A stretch of DNA of 64,000 bases from NCBI GenBank assembly GCA_037355855.1, contig CM074758.1:9025001-9089000 (forward strand), written 5' to 3'. This DNA is from Pseudo-nitzschia pungens. Its lineage: Eukaryota > Bacillariophyta > Bacillariophyceae > Bacillariales > Bacillariaceae. This document shows, piece by piece, positions 22,336 through 33,321 of this stretch. A program made the position numbers and the translations under genes. The notes beneath the pieces were generated by a model. It did no database searches and was not told the DNA's origin. It saw only the letters and a list, made by a program, of their open reading frames with translations. The stretch's first letter is position 1, and the number at the start of each line of letters is the position of its first letter.

Positions 22336-25300
22336 ATGGAAACGACCAGCAACGAATCGAGCACTAACGGCTGCTGCGAGATGATGATTGCAAACGATCC
22401 AGCAGTGGACATCATCCGAAGCGGCACGGGCGCGGGCATAGGCCATTGCTGCGACAGCGACAACGACCGCGACCGAGAGGAATGGACGAGCTGGAGCGGC
22501 AATGCGTCACCGGCCGTGAATTATAATCATGATCATCATAACCATGATCATTGGCAACATCCCTCGTCGCACTGCGAAGGGTGGACTTTGCCCCAAGCAG
22601 CCATGCCGCTATCGGTGTCCCTGTCGCGAACGTGGACCCAACAAATACAAAAAATAATAAAAACAAAAACAAAAACACTCGCAATGGAAGTGGAATTGCC
22701 ACGTTCCGGGACTGCCCTCGGGATGGTGGTGCTGTTGGCGGTGGGCTTCTGCTCATGGGGGGTGGCCGTTCGTTGGGGACGATTGGGTGAATCTGGTTCG
22801 TTTCGGAAGCGACGACGACGACGACGACAAAAAGGCAAGGGTCGATCGCCCAATGGTTTCCCAAAATCCGCTTCGACGACCCACCCGCATCACGGCAACA
22901 ACAGCAGCACCAGCACCAGCAGCATCCACCGCCTCGCCCGAAAGAAGGACTTTTTGTCGCGGGTCGGCGACGACTATGGATACGGCGGATCGGATCTGGG
23001 ACACATTGACGACTGGAGGCCGACCGAGCTTCCGGCCCTGCAGCTTCCGGTCGGCCACGAGAGTGATGATGATCGTGCCGATGACGATGTTCACGATGAT
23101 GACGATGACGATGACGACGATGCGGTGGCAGCAGCCAACGACACTGCCGGCGAAACCGAATCCAACACCGAGCGGGAGGTCTACCTGGACTACGCCGGAT
23201 CGGCCCTGCCGCTGGGGTCGCAGCTGGGGGCGTCGGCCCGACGGCACCCGCTGCTGGCCAATCCGCACTCGACGGGACCGTCGGCCCACCGGACCTCCGA
23301 GGCCATCCGGGGGGCGGAGCGGAGGATCCTGCGGCACCTGGGGGCGCTGCCCGGAAAGTTCGCCTCCCTGAAGCTGCCCGATTCGTTTTTTGGATTCGGC
23401 GGCGGCGGCGGCGACAACGATGGCCGGTCCGATTCCGATAAAAACAACGACGACCGCAACGACGAGCGCAACGAAGGCAATGGCACCACAATATTCCGAC
23501 GCAGGGACCGGCATCCCGGGTACGAAGTCCTGTTCACGTCGGGAGCCACGGAATCCTTTCGGACGATTGCCGAGCGATTTCCTTGGAGATCGTCGTCGTG
23601 TTCGTCGTCGTCGTCGTCGTTTGCTTGCCGACAATGCCGACGCCGCCGGCGATCGATTTTTTTGTACGCGACCAATTCGCACACGTCGGTGGTGGGCATG
23701 AGGGAGCTCGCCATCCAAAAGGGGGCGGCCTTTCACTGCCTCGATCTGCAGCGATTGGAATCCATGACCTCGGTGGAGGACTGGAGGCAGCTGGAAGACG
23801 AGATCCTGAACGACAGCAGCAACAACAGCAACAAACACAACAATCATTGCAATCATTACAATCATTACAATGACGCCGACGCCGACGACGAGGAAAATAA
23901 CAAAGCGTGCCGCCACTGCGACGAAGCAGTGAACGATTCGTCTTCGTCTTCTTCTCCGCGGAGCCACCGCCGCCACCTCCTGGTCTTTCCGTCCGAATGC
24001 AACTTTGGGGGCGACCGCCCCGAAACGGCATCGATCCTGGCGATGGCCCGTCGCAGCGGCTGGCACACCGTGCTGGACATTGCCAAGCATTCCTCCACCT
24101 CGAAAATCCGCCTCCACGAGCTCGATCCGGATTTTGCCGCGGTCTCCTTTTACAAGTGGTTCGGGGATCCCACCGGACTCGGGGCATTGCTGGTCCGCAA
24201 GACCGCGATTCCGGTCCTGTTCGAGGATACCGCGCGCGGGAGTGCCGGAAACCGCGGGTGCGACAGCGACCGCGGCGAGGATCCGGAGGCGGGCCGCGAC
24301 ACCGCTGGCGGCAATTTCCTCCCCCGCAAACAAACGCAACGCCGGAGGCACTACCAGGGGGGCGGATCCGTCGACATCGTGCTGCCTCGTTCCGACTATC
24401 TCGTCCCGAAGCAACGATCGTCGCTCGGCCTCGCTTCGCTGGCGAGCGGAACCCGCCATTTCCGGGGGATCGCCAACCTCGCCCACGGATTCGACGTTCT
24501 CGATCGCCTCGGGGGGATGCCCGCGATCGAGAAGCACACGGCGTGCCTGGCCAACGAGCTCGCCGGCGCGGTTGGGGCGACTCGCGCATTCCAACGGGAG
24601 ACCGGTGGTGACCCTCTACGGGGCGTGGAGCAACGACAGCGACAACAACAGCGACAACGGCAACGGCAACGACAAAGAGAAGGTCGGCGCCGCGCCTCGG
24701 AGCAGGGGACCGACCCTGGCCCTCAACGTGGTTCGGAGCGACGGCACAATGGTCGGGTACAACGAGGTCTCCAAGCTGGCGGCGCTGCACCATCCCCCGC
24801 TGCAATTCCGGACCGGGTGTTTCTGCAATCCCGGTGCCTGCCAGGTTGCCCTGGGCCTGGACGACCGCAGGGCCATCGACCACTACGAAACGAGCGGGCA
24901 CGTCTGCGGGGACCACATCGATCTCGTCCGCGGAAAACCGACGGGGGCCGTCCGGGTGAGTTTTGGAAAGGACAGCACCTGGGAAGACCTGGACGTTTTT
25001 GTTGGCTTTCTGGAGTCGACCTTTCGGGACCATTCCGACGTGACGGAAGGAGGAAGACGTTGCCGCTGCTGCCGCCATTGCTGCAGACGCGTCATCCACT
25101 GCTTCGTCGGAGACTCAGGGTGAGCGTTTCCGAGCTCTATCTCTTTCCGATCAAGAGCTGCGCGGCGCAGCGAGCAGCCTCGTGGCCGTTGGTCCTGCCC
25201 TCGGGGAAACTGAAATACGATCGAGAATTTGCCATTGTGGACACGTCCGGCACCGCGCTCCGCCTCCAGACCTGTCCGAAACTCGGTCTGATACGCCCGG

Positions 25301-26099
25301 TCATCGATCTGCACGCCGGAACCATGACCGTGTCCGCGCCGGGAGTCGACGATCTGTTTGTGCGCCTGTCGGACGATCTGTACCACGGGGGCGGCGAGAA
25401 CGTCGTCAAGGTGTGCGGGAACCGATGCGGCGGAAAGGTCTGGGGAGATGCTACCGTGTCGGAATGGTTCGCCTCGGTTCTGGGCATTCAGTGCTGGCTC
25501 GCTCGGTACGATCACAATCGCAATCACGATGACGATCGCAATCACGGCGACGAATCGCAATCGCGATCGCGATCAAGCACCGCAGTCCCGTCCCGGGTTT
25601 TCCAACGAGCAGCCCATCCTGCTGGTGTCCGAGCACGCGGTGGAGCGACTGAACGGGGTGCTCCGGGAGCAGCAGCAACCGCCTTGTGCCGCAAAGCGGT
25701 TCCGGGCCAATATCGTCGTTGCCCATCCGGACCGACAAAACCGTACCGCCAGCTCCCGTCAAGACCGAGGCGTCCACATCGAGGACAACTGGAAGACGAT
25801 CTCGCTCTCGGACCAAAACTTTGACTTTTCCGTCGAGGGAGATTGCCCGAGGTGCACCATGGTGGATTACGATCCGGAAACGGGGCGGAAGAAAGGAAAG
25901 ACCCTCCGGGCTCTGGCGTCGTACCGGAGGAAAAACGGGCACATTGTCTTTGGTATTTTCTTGCGGGCCAGCAGCACGCATCGAATGGGGAACGGGCCAC
26001 GGGGTCCGGCGCCACCGTGGTAATGGGAAGACCGAGTCAGATCCGTCGCAGACCGACACGATTTGGATCCGGGAGGGAGACACACTCGTGTGCCGGTGA
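22336..26099 (+). CDS. MOCOS: Molybdenum cofactor sulfurase (NifS-like domain plus MOSC domain)
   Basis: One locus broken by five +1 shifts (near 24574-24577, 25045-25053, 25118-25120, 25595-25597 and about 25990); with these removed it is 1252 codons. The enzyme sulfurates the molybdenum cofactor of xanthine dehydrogenase and aldehyde oxidase. The cysteine-desulfurase part starts at VYLDYAGSALPLGSQL, continues with NPHSTGPSAHRTSE, VLFTSGATESFR, SECNFGGDRP and VLDIAKHSST, and has the PLP lysine in FYKWFGDPTGLGALL. RTGCFCNPGACQ carries the expected persulfide Cys. After an Ala/Ser linker the MOSC beta-barrel begins with VSVSELYLFPIKSCAAQRA and ends IWIREGDTLVCR. The N-terminus is unusual: about 230 extra residues with a hydrophobic segment (TALGMVVLLAVGFCSWGVAV), followed by basic and acidic low-complexity tracts. 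Asn/His/Asp-rich inserts also interrupt the catalytic domain. It is longer than the 820-890 residues usual for the family. Confidence 0.9.
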
Positions 26100-26332
26100 G
26101 GGAAACCACGAAGGCTTCGATTGAAACACTCGAGAAAGCATTCACATAAAACTAGATGATTATTACTACAGAATGATAATTCTGCGAATTGTAATTCTGA
26201 TCATCGTTACTTTTGTTGATGATATTACACAACTAGTACTAATGATTCATGCAACACTGCTTTTCGGATGCACCGAACTACCACTAGAAGTTGTTGATTC
26301 ATCTTCTTTTGATTGCCATTGCTTTCGTTCCT

Positions 26333-26972
26333 TCATTCCTTGCCGGTCAGCAGAAAATCTTCCCAGGACACCCATCCCTTGTTCTTATAATACAGATCGG
26401 GCCGAAAGGGCAGCCTGCTGGCAATGTCGCCGTCTTCGATTTCTTTCGATCGGAACAACTCCAGGTATTCGGCCTCGGTCGAGGCCTTCCACCTCGTCGT
26501 CGAAGAGCCCCCCACCCGCGTCCGGGCCACCTCCCGTGCTTCCTCAAAGTCCTTCAGGGTGATTCCCAGGAAATCCTCCCAGCTCGTCCAGTCGTCGGCC
26601 CAGACCTCGTCCGCATTCTTGGGCAGCTGATAGGCACCGGGGCAATCGTACTCCAGGAATTCGTCCCTGTCGCTGAATCCGTGGCCCCGTGCAATCTTGC
26701 GGGCCTCCGAGAAGGAATAGAGCGATCGCTTTCTCAGTTTTCGTTTCTCCGCCTTCGGCGATGTCGTTCTCGCCTTTGCTCGCGCAGGTCTTCTCTTTGG
26801 ATGATTCCGAAGGGGGCATCGGGGAGGACGAAGCGGCGAGGGCAATCTTGCTGCGAACCGCGAAGGGGGTGCTAAAATCTGCGATCAGAAAGGCGTTGGC
26901 CGCCGCGAGAAGAAAATTGGTCAACAGGAGTTGGGACAAGACCGCAAGGATTGATCGATTCCTGCGCGTCAT
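26333..26972 (-). CDS. Small plastid-type protein with integrase-like W..W.DFLG repeats
   Basis: Minus strand, one exon with one +1 break (about 26745-26800); 212 residues once removed. ATG at 26972 gives a signal peptide ending LLAAANA, directly followed by FLIADF: an A-x-A/F site as in plastid-targeted diatom proteins. An upstream in-frame ATG (27068) would bury the signal peptide. The mature part has FSEARKIARGHGFSDRDEFLEY, then two copies of a short repeat: LPKNADEVWADDWTSWEDFLG and LPFRPDLYYKNKGWVSWEDFL. The pattern (P..P...Y...GW..W.DFLG) resembles the short repeat units seen in many algal, plant and phage-integrase-associated proteins. Function unknown. Confidence 0.65.
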
Positions 26973-28706
26973 GGTTCGAACTCTTTTTGTGGTGGGAGGC
27001 CGGGTGGGTTCGACGTTGATGTCCTGTTTCATGTTCCACAATTCGGAGAAAAAGTCAAAAGATCTCAAATTTTTTGTGACGTAACTTGTTGTGGGTCCTA
27101 CATACCCTGGTAGTACCTTTCTACCGTAAGTTAAATAAACGGAAAGCTATTCGACACTCGTCCTACGACTAAGGTACCAGCAGCAGTAGTATAGTAGTAG
27201 GAGACTCTGACGGCACTCTTCAAGTCAAAGCAAATGCATCTTAAAACTAGTAGAAATAGTACTCCTACTATTAAGGATACTATTATGTCCAGCGCCCCTT
27301 TGTTTCCCCATTTGATCCCTACTTGAAGTATGACTGCTGGGACTCCAAAACTTCCAGCCACCAGCTTCTTCTTGCTGTCGCCCTACAAGAACAAGTTATA
27401 AACACAGAATTTTCATAGGAAAAACTTGAACAAGAAAGGCTCTACTAAGGGACTTCTTTCTGTTGCTGCAAGGTTTCATTAGCGGATAATACTAAGTACA
27501 AGATGTTACACAACAAGTGAAAGAGTATCAGTAGTACTGTACTAGTACTTGTCGGGACTGAAGAACTAGTAAGAAAACGGTTGTCTTTTTCTCATCCACC
27601 TTTCTTTGTCTGCTGGTCAGAGCCACGAGGAGATGCATCTGCTGCTGACTGCGTCTACTAGGACTACTACTACTAGTAATTACTAGTGCTGCATGAACAA
27701 TGCTCCTGGGATTCTGCAGCAGTGCTTGTTCTTGTTGATTGGTGATTGTTGTTGTTGTTCTTCTTCTGTGTTTTGCGAAAACTTGTTGCTAAAAACAAGA
27801 ATCATCAGGTTTGCTGCAAGAACCATACTCGTGCAGTATCAATAGCTCAGTTCATATCGTAACAGTGAATGAATCAACAAGTGCTTTGCATTGAAACTGC
27901 ATATCGAAGACAAAATACTTTTTGTGCAAAGGCTTAGTACACGTAAGATTACACGTAAACAAAACATGATGATAAGTTAGGCACGAATCGTGATCATCAT
28001 TGATGTTAATTTTTCGGTATCCATTCCTCTCACGAAAGACTCGTTTCCAGGTTGCCAATAAGTGTTGGAAGCGATGCGCGACAGACCGAAACTGGCACTT
28101 TGTGGCCTCTCAGATTATGGTCTTGTTTGTGCTCTTAAAAGGCTTTTGTCCGCCAGGATTCGCGATTCTACAACAACATACCACGATCACAACAAATGGT
28201 CATACTAAACGCGGAGTGCAAAATCCATCTCAAAATAAAGGCATAATCTTTGATAAGTGTTTCCAGTCACACACCAGAGATTCGCCAATCATCTTGTTAA
28301 TTGGATATCTCAGAATTATGCTCATCGAGACCCCGGCAGATTCGGGAAAAACCCACATCAACAACAGTCCCTAAGAACAAAAAATAATGTAAGTGTTGCA
28401 CGTGCATGCACGACTCCTCGTCGGTGTTTTTGTTCTTTCAACTACGACACAGTTTTGCAAGTCTTGCAAACCCAACCACAGATTGAGAGGGAAAAGGAGC
28501 CGCTGGCACTTGTCTGCGTTCAGGAGTTTCGGCACCGATCTCAGTGACACATATTCTGGCTTTCGATAGCGCCAAACGAAACCGAGAAGAGCCGAGCAAG
28601 AAAAACACCGAGTTTCTTCGTGAAGAACAAGCATACCATCTGGGATACACAATACACAACGCAAAAACACATACACTCATACAGACTTACTGAATAGACA
28701 ACAAGA
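26973..28706. other. Intergenic region with scattered ACTAGT repeats
   Basis: About 1.7 kb with no convincing gene. ACTAGTA/TAGTAG segments occur at 27180-27200, 27245-27275, 27530-27550 and 27655-27690, and TTGTTG repeats near 27725-27760. Short frames on either strand lack recognisable motifs. Confidence 0.55.
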
Positions 28707-29865
28707 ATGGTAGGAGTGGAAAGGATATCGTTTGCTTCGGCAATGGTCATGTTGCTGACCATGACGACAGTAGCGACAAACACTCGAGTCGTTTACGGAC
28801 AGGTACGCCATCCATGCAAATCATACTTGAGTATTGGATGCCTTTCGGCTCGATGTGATGTATCCATGGATGTTGGTAGGACGAATCTCACCTCCCGTCT
28901 CTTCGCACTCCCTTCTTTCTCTCGTCTCTCGAAAATCTCAGGAACAACCCCAGCTGCGCGGTTTTTCCGAACAAGAACTCCAACGACACCGAGAACTGGC
29001 CTCCAACTTTCAAAACTTCATGGCCTTTTTTGGGTTCCACCTGAACTGGGCAGCACCGAAGTCCACTCCCGCGTACTCACCCGCGTACTCACCCGCGTAC
29101 TCACCCGCCGTGTACTCCCCAAAGTCCTACAAGTCCGACAAGAAAGGCAAGTCCGCCAAGGCTACTACCACTTCCACTAACACGTTCGCCAATTCCTGGA
29201 CGACCACCACCTATGCCGGTTCGGGCAAATCCGGCAAGTCCGACAAGAAAGCCAAGTCCACTAAGTCCAAATCGGGCAAGTCGTCCAAGACCGCCGCAAT
29301 GCCGACGGCCTCCCCCACCGTGAGTTCCGCCCCCAGCGTCAGCTCCGCGCCGTCGCTGAACCCCACCGCCACCTCGCTCTCGGGCCAACAACGGACCATG
29401 CCACTCGTTCCGGCCACGCGGGAACCCACCTCGGAGGCCCCCTCGCAAACCCCCTCGGGTGTTCCGGGTGTTCCCAGCGCCGTGCCCTCCTTGATTCCCA
29501 GCTCGGCAGGATCCTCCTCCTCCACGGGGAGCGGGACCTCCACCAGCACCTCCGACGCCGCCGCGGTTGCCGCCGCTGCCGAGGAAGCCTCCGCCGAGGA
29601 AGCTCCACCGGCCACCCCCCGGCCCAGCGAGCCACCGACCGAGGGTCCCTCGGGAATGCCATCGAGCGCTCCCACGGACAAACCCGTTGTGGACCTCGCG
29701 GCCGACGCGGAAAAGGCCTTGAAGAAGAAGAAACGACAGGAACGACGACGCAAGAGACGGCGCAAGCGACACGAAAAGAAAAAGCACGAGCGAGAGGCGG
29801 CCCGGGCCGAGCACCATAACAATCACCACTCGGACGAAGCTTCCGACGAGACCGTCTCTAACTAG
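28707..29865 (+). CDS. Secreted Lys/Ser- and Pro/Ser/Thr-rich protein (cell-wall-like)
   Basis: Two exons: 28707-28802 and 28942-29865, joined at a phase-0 139-bp intron (339 residues). Exon 1 is a signal peptide ending RVVYGQ. Exon 2 begins EQPQLRGFSEQELQ, then has a triple TPAYSPAYSPAYSP repeat, a Lys/Ser/Gly-rich block (KSDKKGKSAKA, SGKSGKSDKKAKSTKSKSGK), a Pro/Ser/Thr-rich region with SAPS and PSG motifs, and a strongly basic helical end (KKKKRQERRRKRRRKR). Lys/Ser blocks of this kind occur in silica-associated diatom proteins such as silaffins, but no established silaffin family match is claimed. Architecture parallels the secreted protein at 33.3-35.4 kb. The intron separates the signal peptide from the mature protein. 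Confidence 0.75.
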
Positions 29866-30731
29866 ACGAATCGCATTCAACAACTCACGGGCTGCCACAA
29901 AAGAAAACGAAGAACCACCAATATACTACTACTACTACTACTACTAGTACCGACCGAAATCCTTGCTCTTTTTCGCAAATCGGACCGGACCAACACGTTA
30001 CGTGCAGCTTCTTCACGAAACGGCTACATGTTTCCACACTGTAACATTATTATCGAACAATCACAAAATCTTAATAGAAAGAACGACCTTCTTAACCATT
30101 GTCCCTTGAAAAATATGACAGTACTTGGTAGAGTGCAGGACAGCTCAACCCTCCCACCAGCAGCGTCATGTTCCTCTCCCTTTCCCACTTAAAAGCTAAT
30201 TGTACTAAGGAGGTTTACCTTTGTAGTAGCAGCAGTTCAGAGAGTGCTGCTGATGTGGCTTTCCTCCTCATCGTCCTCCTCTTCCTGCTTCACCACCAGC
30301 ACTAGCAGGAAGACGAGGACCAGGAGTTGCTTTTGAGAATGTAATCGGTCCTACTCATGTCATCAATATAGGATATGCTTTAGGATATGCTTGTACTGCT
30401 GGTAGGAGTACTATGAAGATGGTGTAGCTCCACAATCCCATCTAGACATCCCCATTCTTCTTCGCTAGATCTCGCGTTTCTGCATAATCATCGATGACAA
30501 GTGCTTTTTGAACATAAGGTTAGGGTTACTCCATTGGTTTGTGCCAACGAAGTTGATGTGAACTGAGAGCAACAAGATCATCGTTCTTCTTTCACATCAC
30601 AAGTACCGTACTGTATTGTTCTCATGCCTGCGATCTAATCTTAGCGACTACCAAGCATCCATCGACCTCTGGCATTGGCCACAACGGCATCCTAGCACCA
30701 AAGATTCCCGTCGTCGAACCTCATTCCGAAT
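29866..30731. other. Intergenic region
   Basis: No gene seen. An ACT triplet run with CTAGTACC lies at 29922-29950. The right end is the promoter side of the HAD-TPMT fusion gene. Confidence 0.55.
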
Positions 30732-32314
30732 ATGACGGACCAGTCTCCCGAATCCGGCAGCAGCAGCAGCAGCGCTTCTTGCACAGAAACAGAATCGCAA
30801 ACAGAATCGCAAAGAGACACCGACGCCGAAACCTTTGCGTCGAAGATTGCCGATCGCTTCGACGTGGTCTGCTTCGACATGGATCAATGCGCCGTCCGCA
30901 GGCACTCCCGGGGCCGATTGCTCCGCAGGCGAGATCGAAAGCTTTGCGCGGGCCGTCTCGCCCGACTTTGTGCGGGCCGTTCCCGCCCTGCTGCGCCGCG
31001 GCGTCAAGCTGGCCATCGTTACCCACTCCGATCTGGCCGAGCACGGACCGTCCAAACCTCGGAGGGGACCCGATGCGGTCCTGCTGGGAGACGAGCTGGT
31101 CCACGAGGTCTTGGTCCGGACGGTTCCCGAGCACGCGCACGAATTCTTTGTGGTGGCCTGGAGGCCCAAGAGCCGGGGCGACGAGGGGATTGCCGATCCG
31201 GGCAAGACCCGGCACGTGCGGACCTGCGCTGCCTTTTACGGGGTGCCGATCGAACGATGCGTCCTCTTGGACGACGATCCGACCAATTGTATTCTAACGA
31301 CAACCTGCTACAGCAACAGCAACAACAGCAACAACAATAACAATACTAGTACGAGCAGAGGTGGCGATGCGGCCACGTTTGTTGCCTACAAGTGCAATCC
31401 CGAGGAGGGATTCCGCTTCTCCGACGTTCTTTCCGCGACCGCCTCGTCGTCGTCGTCCGAGCATTACTTCACGGAGCGCCCGGATGGCAGCATCGATCGG
31501 CTAGGCCGGTGGGACGTCAAGTGGAACCTGGACTACAAGGGCAATCCCCGGTTCCAGCTGCCAGAGGCCAATCCCAACCTGGTCCGATGGCATGGCAATG
31601 GCAATCGTGATGGAAATGGAAATGGGAATGGAAATGGAAATGGGAATCATCGGTTCGATCCACCCCTGGAATTGCCGATTCTGGTGCCGCTCTGTGGCAA
31701 GACGGTCGATCTGCGGTGGCTGAGGGACACCGCCGGCCACCGCTGTGTGGTGGGCGTGGAGGGAGTCGCAAAGGCGATCGAGGAACTGAGGGACGAGCAA
31801 CTCGGGGACCTCCGGTGCACGGACGGAACCATCGATGGAAGACTGTGGACCACCGCCGCCGAGGCCGACCATTGGTTCGTCGGTGGCGGTGACGGTGACG
31901 ATGAGATCGACGAGTGCGAAACCGAGACGGAAACCGAGCGCGTCATCTCCGTTGTCCGCGACGATTTCTTTGGCCTGACTCCCGGCTCGTTTTGCGGCGA
32001 GTCCTCGCAGACAAAAGCCTGCTTTTGGGTCGGTCTACGACCGGGCGGCCATCGTGGCGGTCCCCCCGCACAGCCGTCCGCAGTACGTCGAGGTATTGGA
32101 TGCCCTGCTGGTGCCGGGAGGGACGATCCTCATGGTCACGGTCGACACCCGGCGCGGGGAAAACAGCGGGCCGCCCTTTGCCGTCACTCCCGGGGTCGTG
32201 GAGGAGCTCTTTGCCACCCGCGGGTACGCCACCGAGCTTCTGGACGAACACGATGCCGGCTTTGGAAACAGCGGTGCAAAGGAGTACGTCTTTTTGCTGA
32301 AAAAACCTTTGTAG
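30732..32314 (+). CDS. HAD-like phosphatase fused to thiopurine S-methyltransferase-like domain
   Basis: Single exon with two +1 breaks (30910-30913 and 32023-32029); 526 residues when removed. N-terminal part: VVCFDMDQCAV holds a HAD motif I (DxD), KLAIVTHSD is motif II, and ERCVLLDDDPTNC is the DD motif IV, with KTRHVRTCAAFYGV just before it. After an Asn-rich linker and FVAYKCNPEEGF comes a TPMT-like methyltransferase: RWDVKWNL, ILVPLCGKTVDLRWL (SAM-binding motif I), GHRCVVGVEGVAKAIEEL, DDFFGLTP, VYDRAAIVAVPP and LLVPGGTILMVTVD. TPMT-family enzymes methylate thiols, selenols or halides with SAM. The joining of both domains in one frame, apart from the short breaks, argues for a true fusion protein. 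A Gly/Asn repeat (coded at 31591-31648) interrupts the methyltransferase N-terminus. Substrates unknown; no presequence seen. Confidence 0.82.
31591..31648 (+). repeat. GGAAAT/GGCAAT hexamer repeat encoding Asn-Gly
   Basis: Tandem hexamers in the coding sequence of the HAD-TPMT gene give an NGNG tract. The same hexamer builds a non-coding repeat at 54003-54100. Confidence 0.75.
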
Positions 32315-33321
32315 CAAGAGCAACAACAAGAGCAGCGTCAGAAACAGCAGTTGTGAATTCAAACGAAACGAATAGAATGACCCGCAACACCCAAGGCAGC
32401 ATCGTTGATGGATTGCGAGTGCAACAGCAGCAGCAGCAGCGAGTGGTACGGGGCACGGCACTCATCGTTGTGGCGTCGTGCAAAACAAACGACGGAACGA
32501 CAATGCACGCATCTGCGTGATGGTTGGAACGAAAAGCCGTCGATGGGTGCCCATAATGAAACGTGACTGTGAAACAGACCGTCGGTACGTACCGTATGCG
32601 CATGGCGAGGAAGAAACATCCATCAATCCAGAACGCTTCAAAAGTACAATCCCGGTACGTACAGTGCTTTTACTGGGCAATAGACTTTGGGTGAGCCGTC
32701 ACTCGGTGCAGGGCTTGGGATCACGGTTTCCATCCAAACTTGCGGTGGGGCAATTCCAATCAGAATTGAGTCGTTGGCAAGGGTTCAACATGTCTGATCC
32801 GGGAGCCACGCCTGTCGGAAATGATGTTCGTTTCGCCATTGATTGCTCGTAACCGGTGATGATTCAGTCGGTAGTGTCGGGCACAACACGCGTCGGGAGG
32901 TCCACCAAACAACTCTTCTTCTCGACGCAACGAATGCTGATTAAATTACGTAGTATTATATTTTTTTGTTATTTTTGGTCGTCTAATTCATAATACATAT
33001 ATTTCAAATTTACGGTGAGGGCCATGTATCACGATGCATGGCACCAATTTACCACTAGTCTTGCGCCCTTCGGCACAAGATGTTTATGCTTTTGTTACTG
33101 TTGTTGTTGTTGTTGTTGCTGGTGATGATGACTCACGAGGAAAGCAGGTGAGATATTTCACATCCACAGCACCGAGAAATAGTTTGGCCGGTGGATAGAA
33201 TTCCTCTTCCGCATGTGGCAGAAGATGACGACGTCGACAGAGAAACGGGATGGTGGGGTTGGAGCTTCCGATCGTTCCTTCCTGCACCGAGACGTCGGTT
33301 ATGGGGGGTAGGATACGCCAA
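32315..33321. other. Intergenic region
   Basis: About 1 kb without a supported gene. CAG and GTTGTT repeats occur at 32425-32445 and 33095-33120. The region lies downstream of both the HAD-TPMT gene and the Ser/Pro-repeat gene. Confidence 0.55.

Noticed and set aside
25040..25125. Possible intron between the NifS-like and MOSC parts
   Set aside because: The interval reads as an Ala/Ser linker after two single-base corrections and has no good acceptor.
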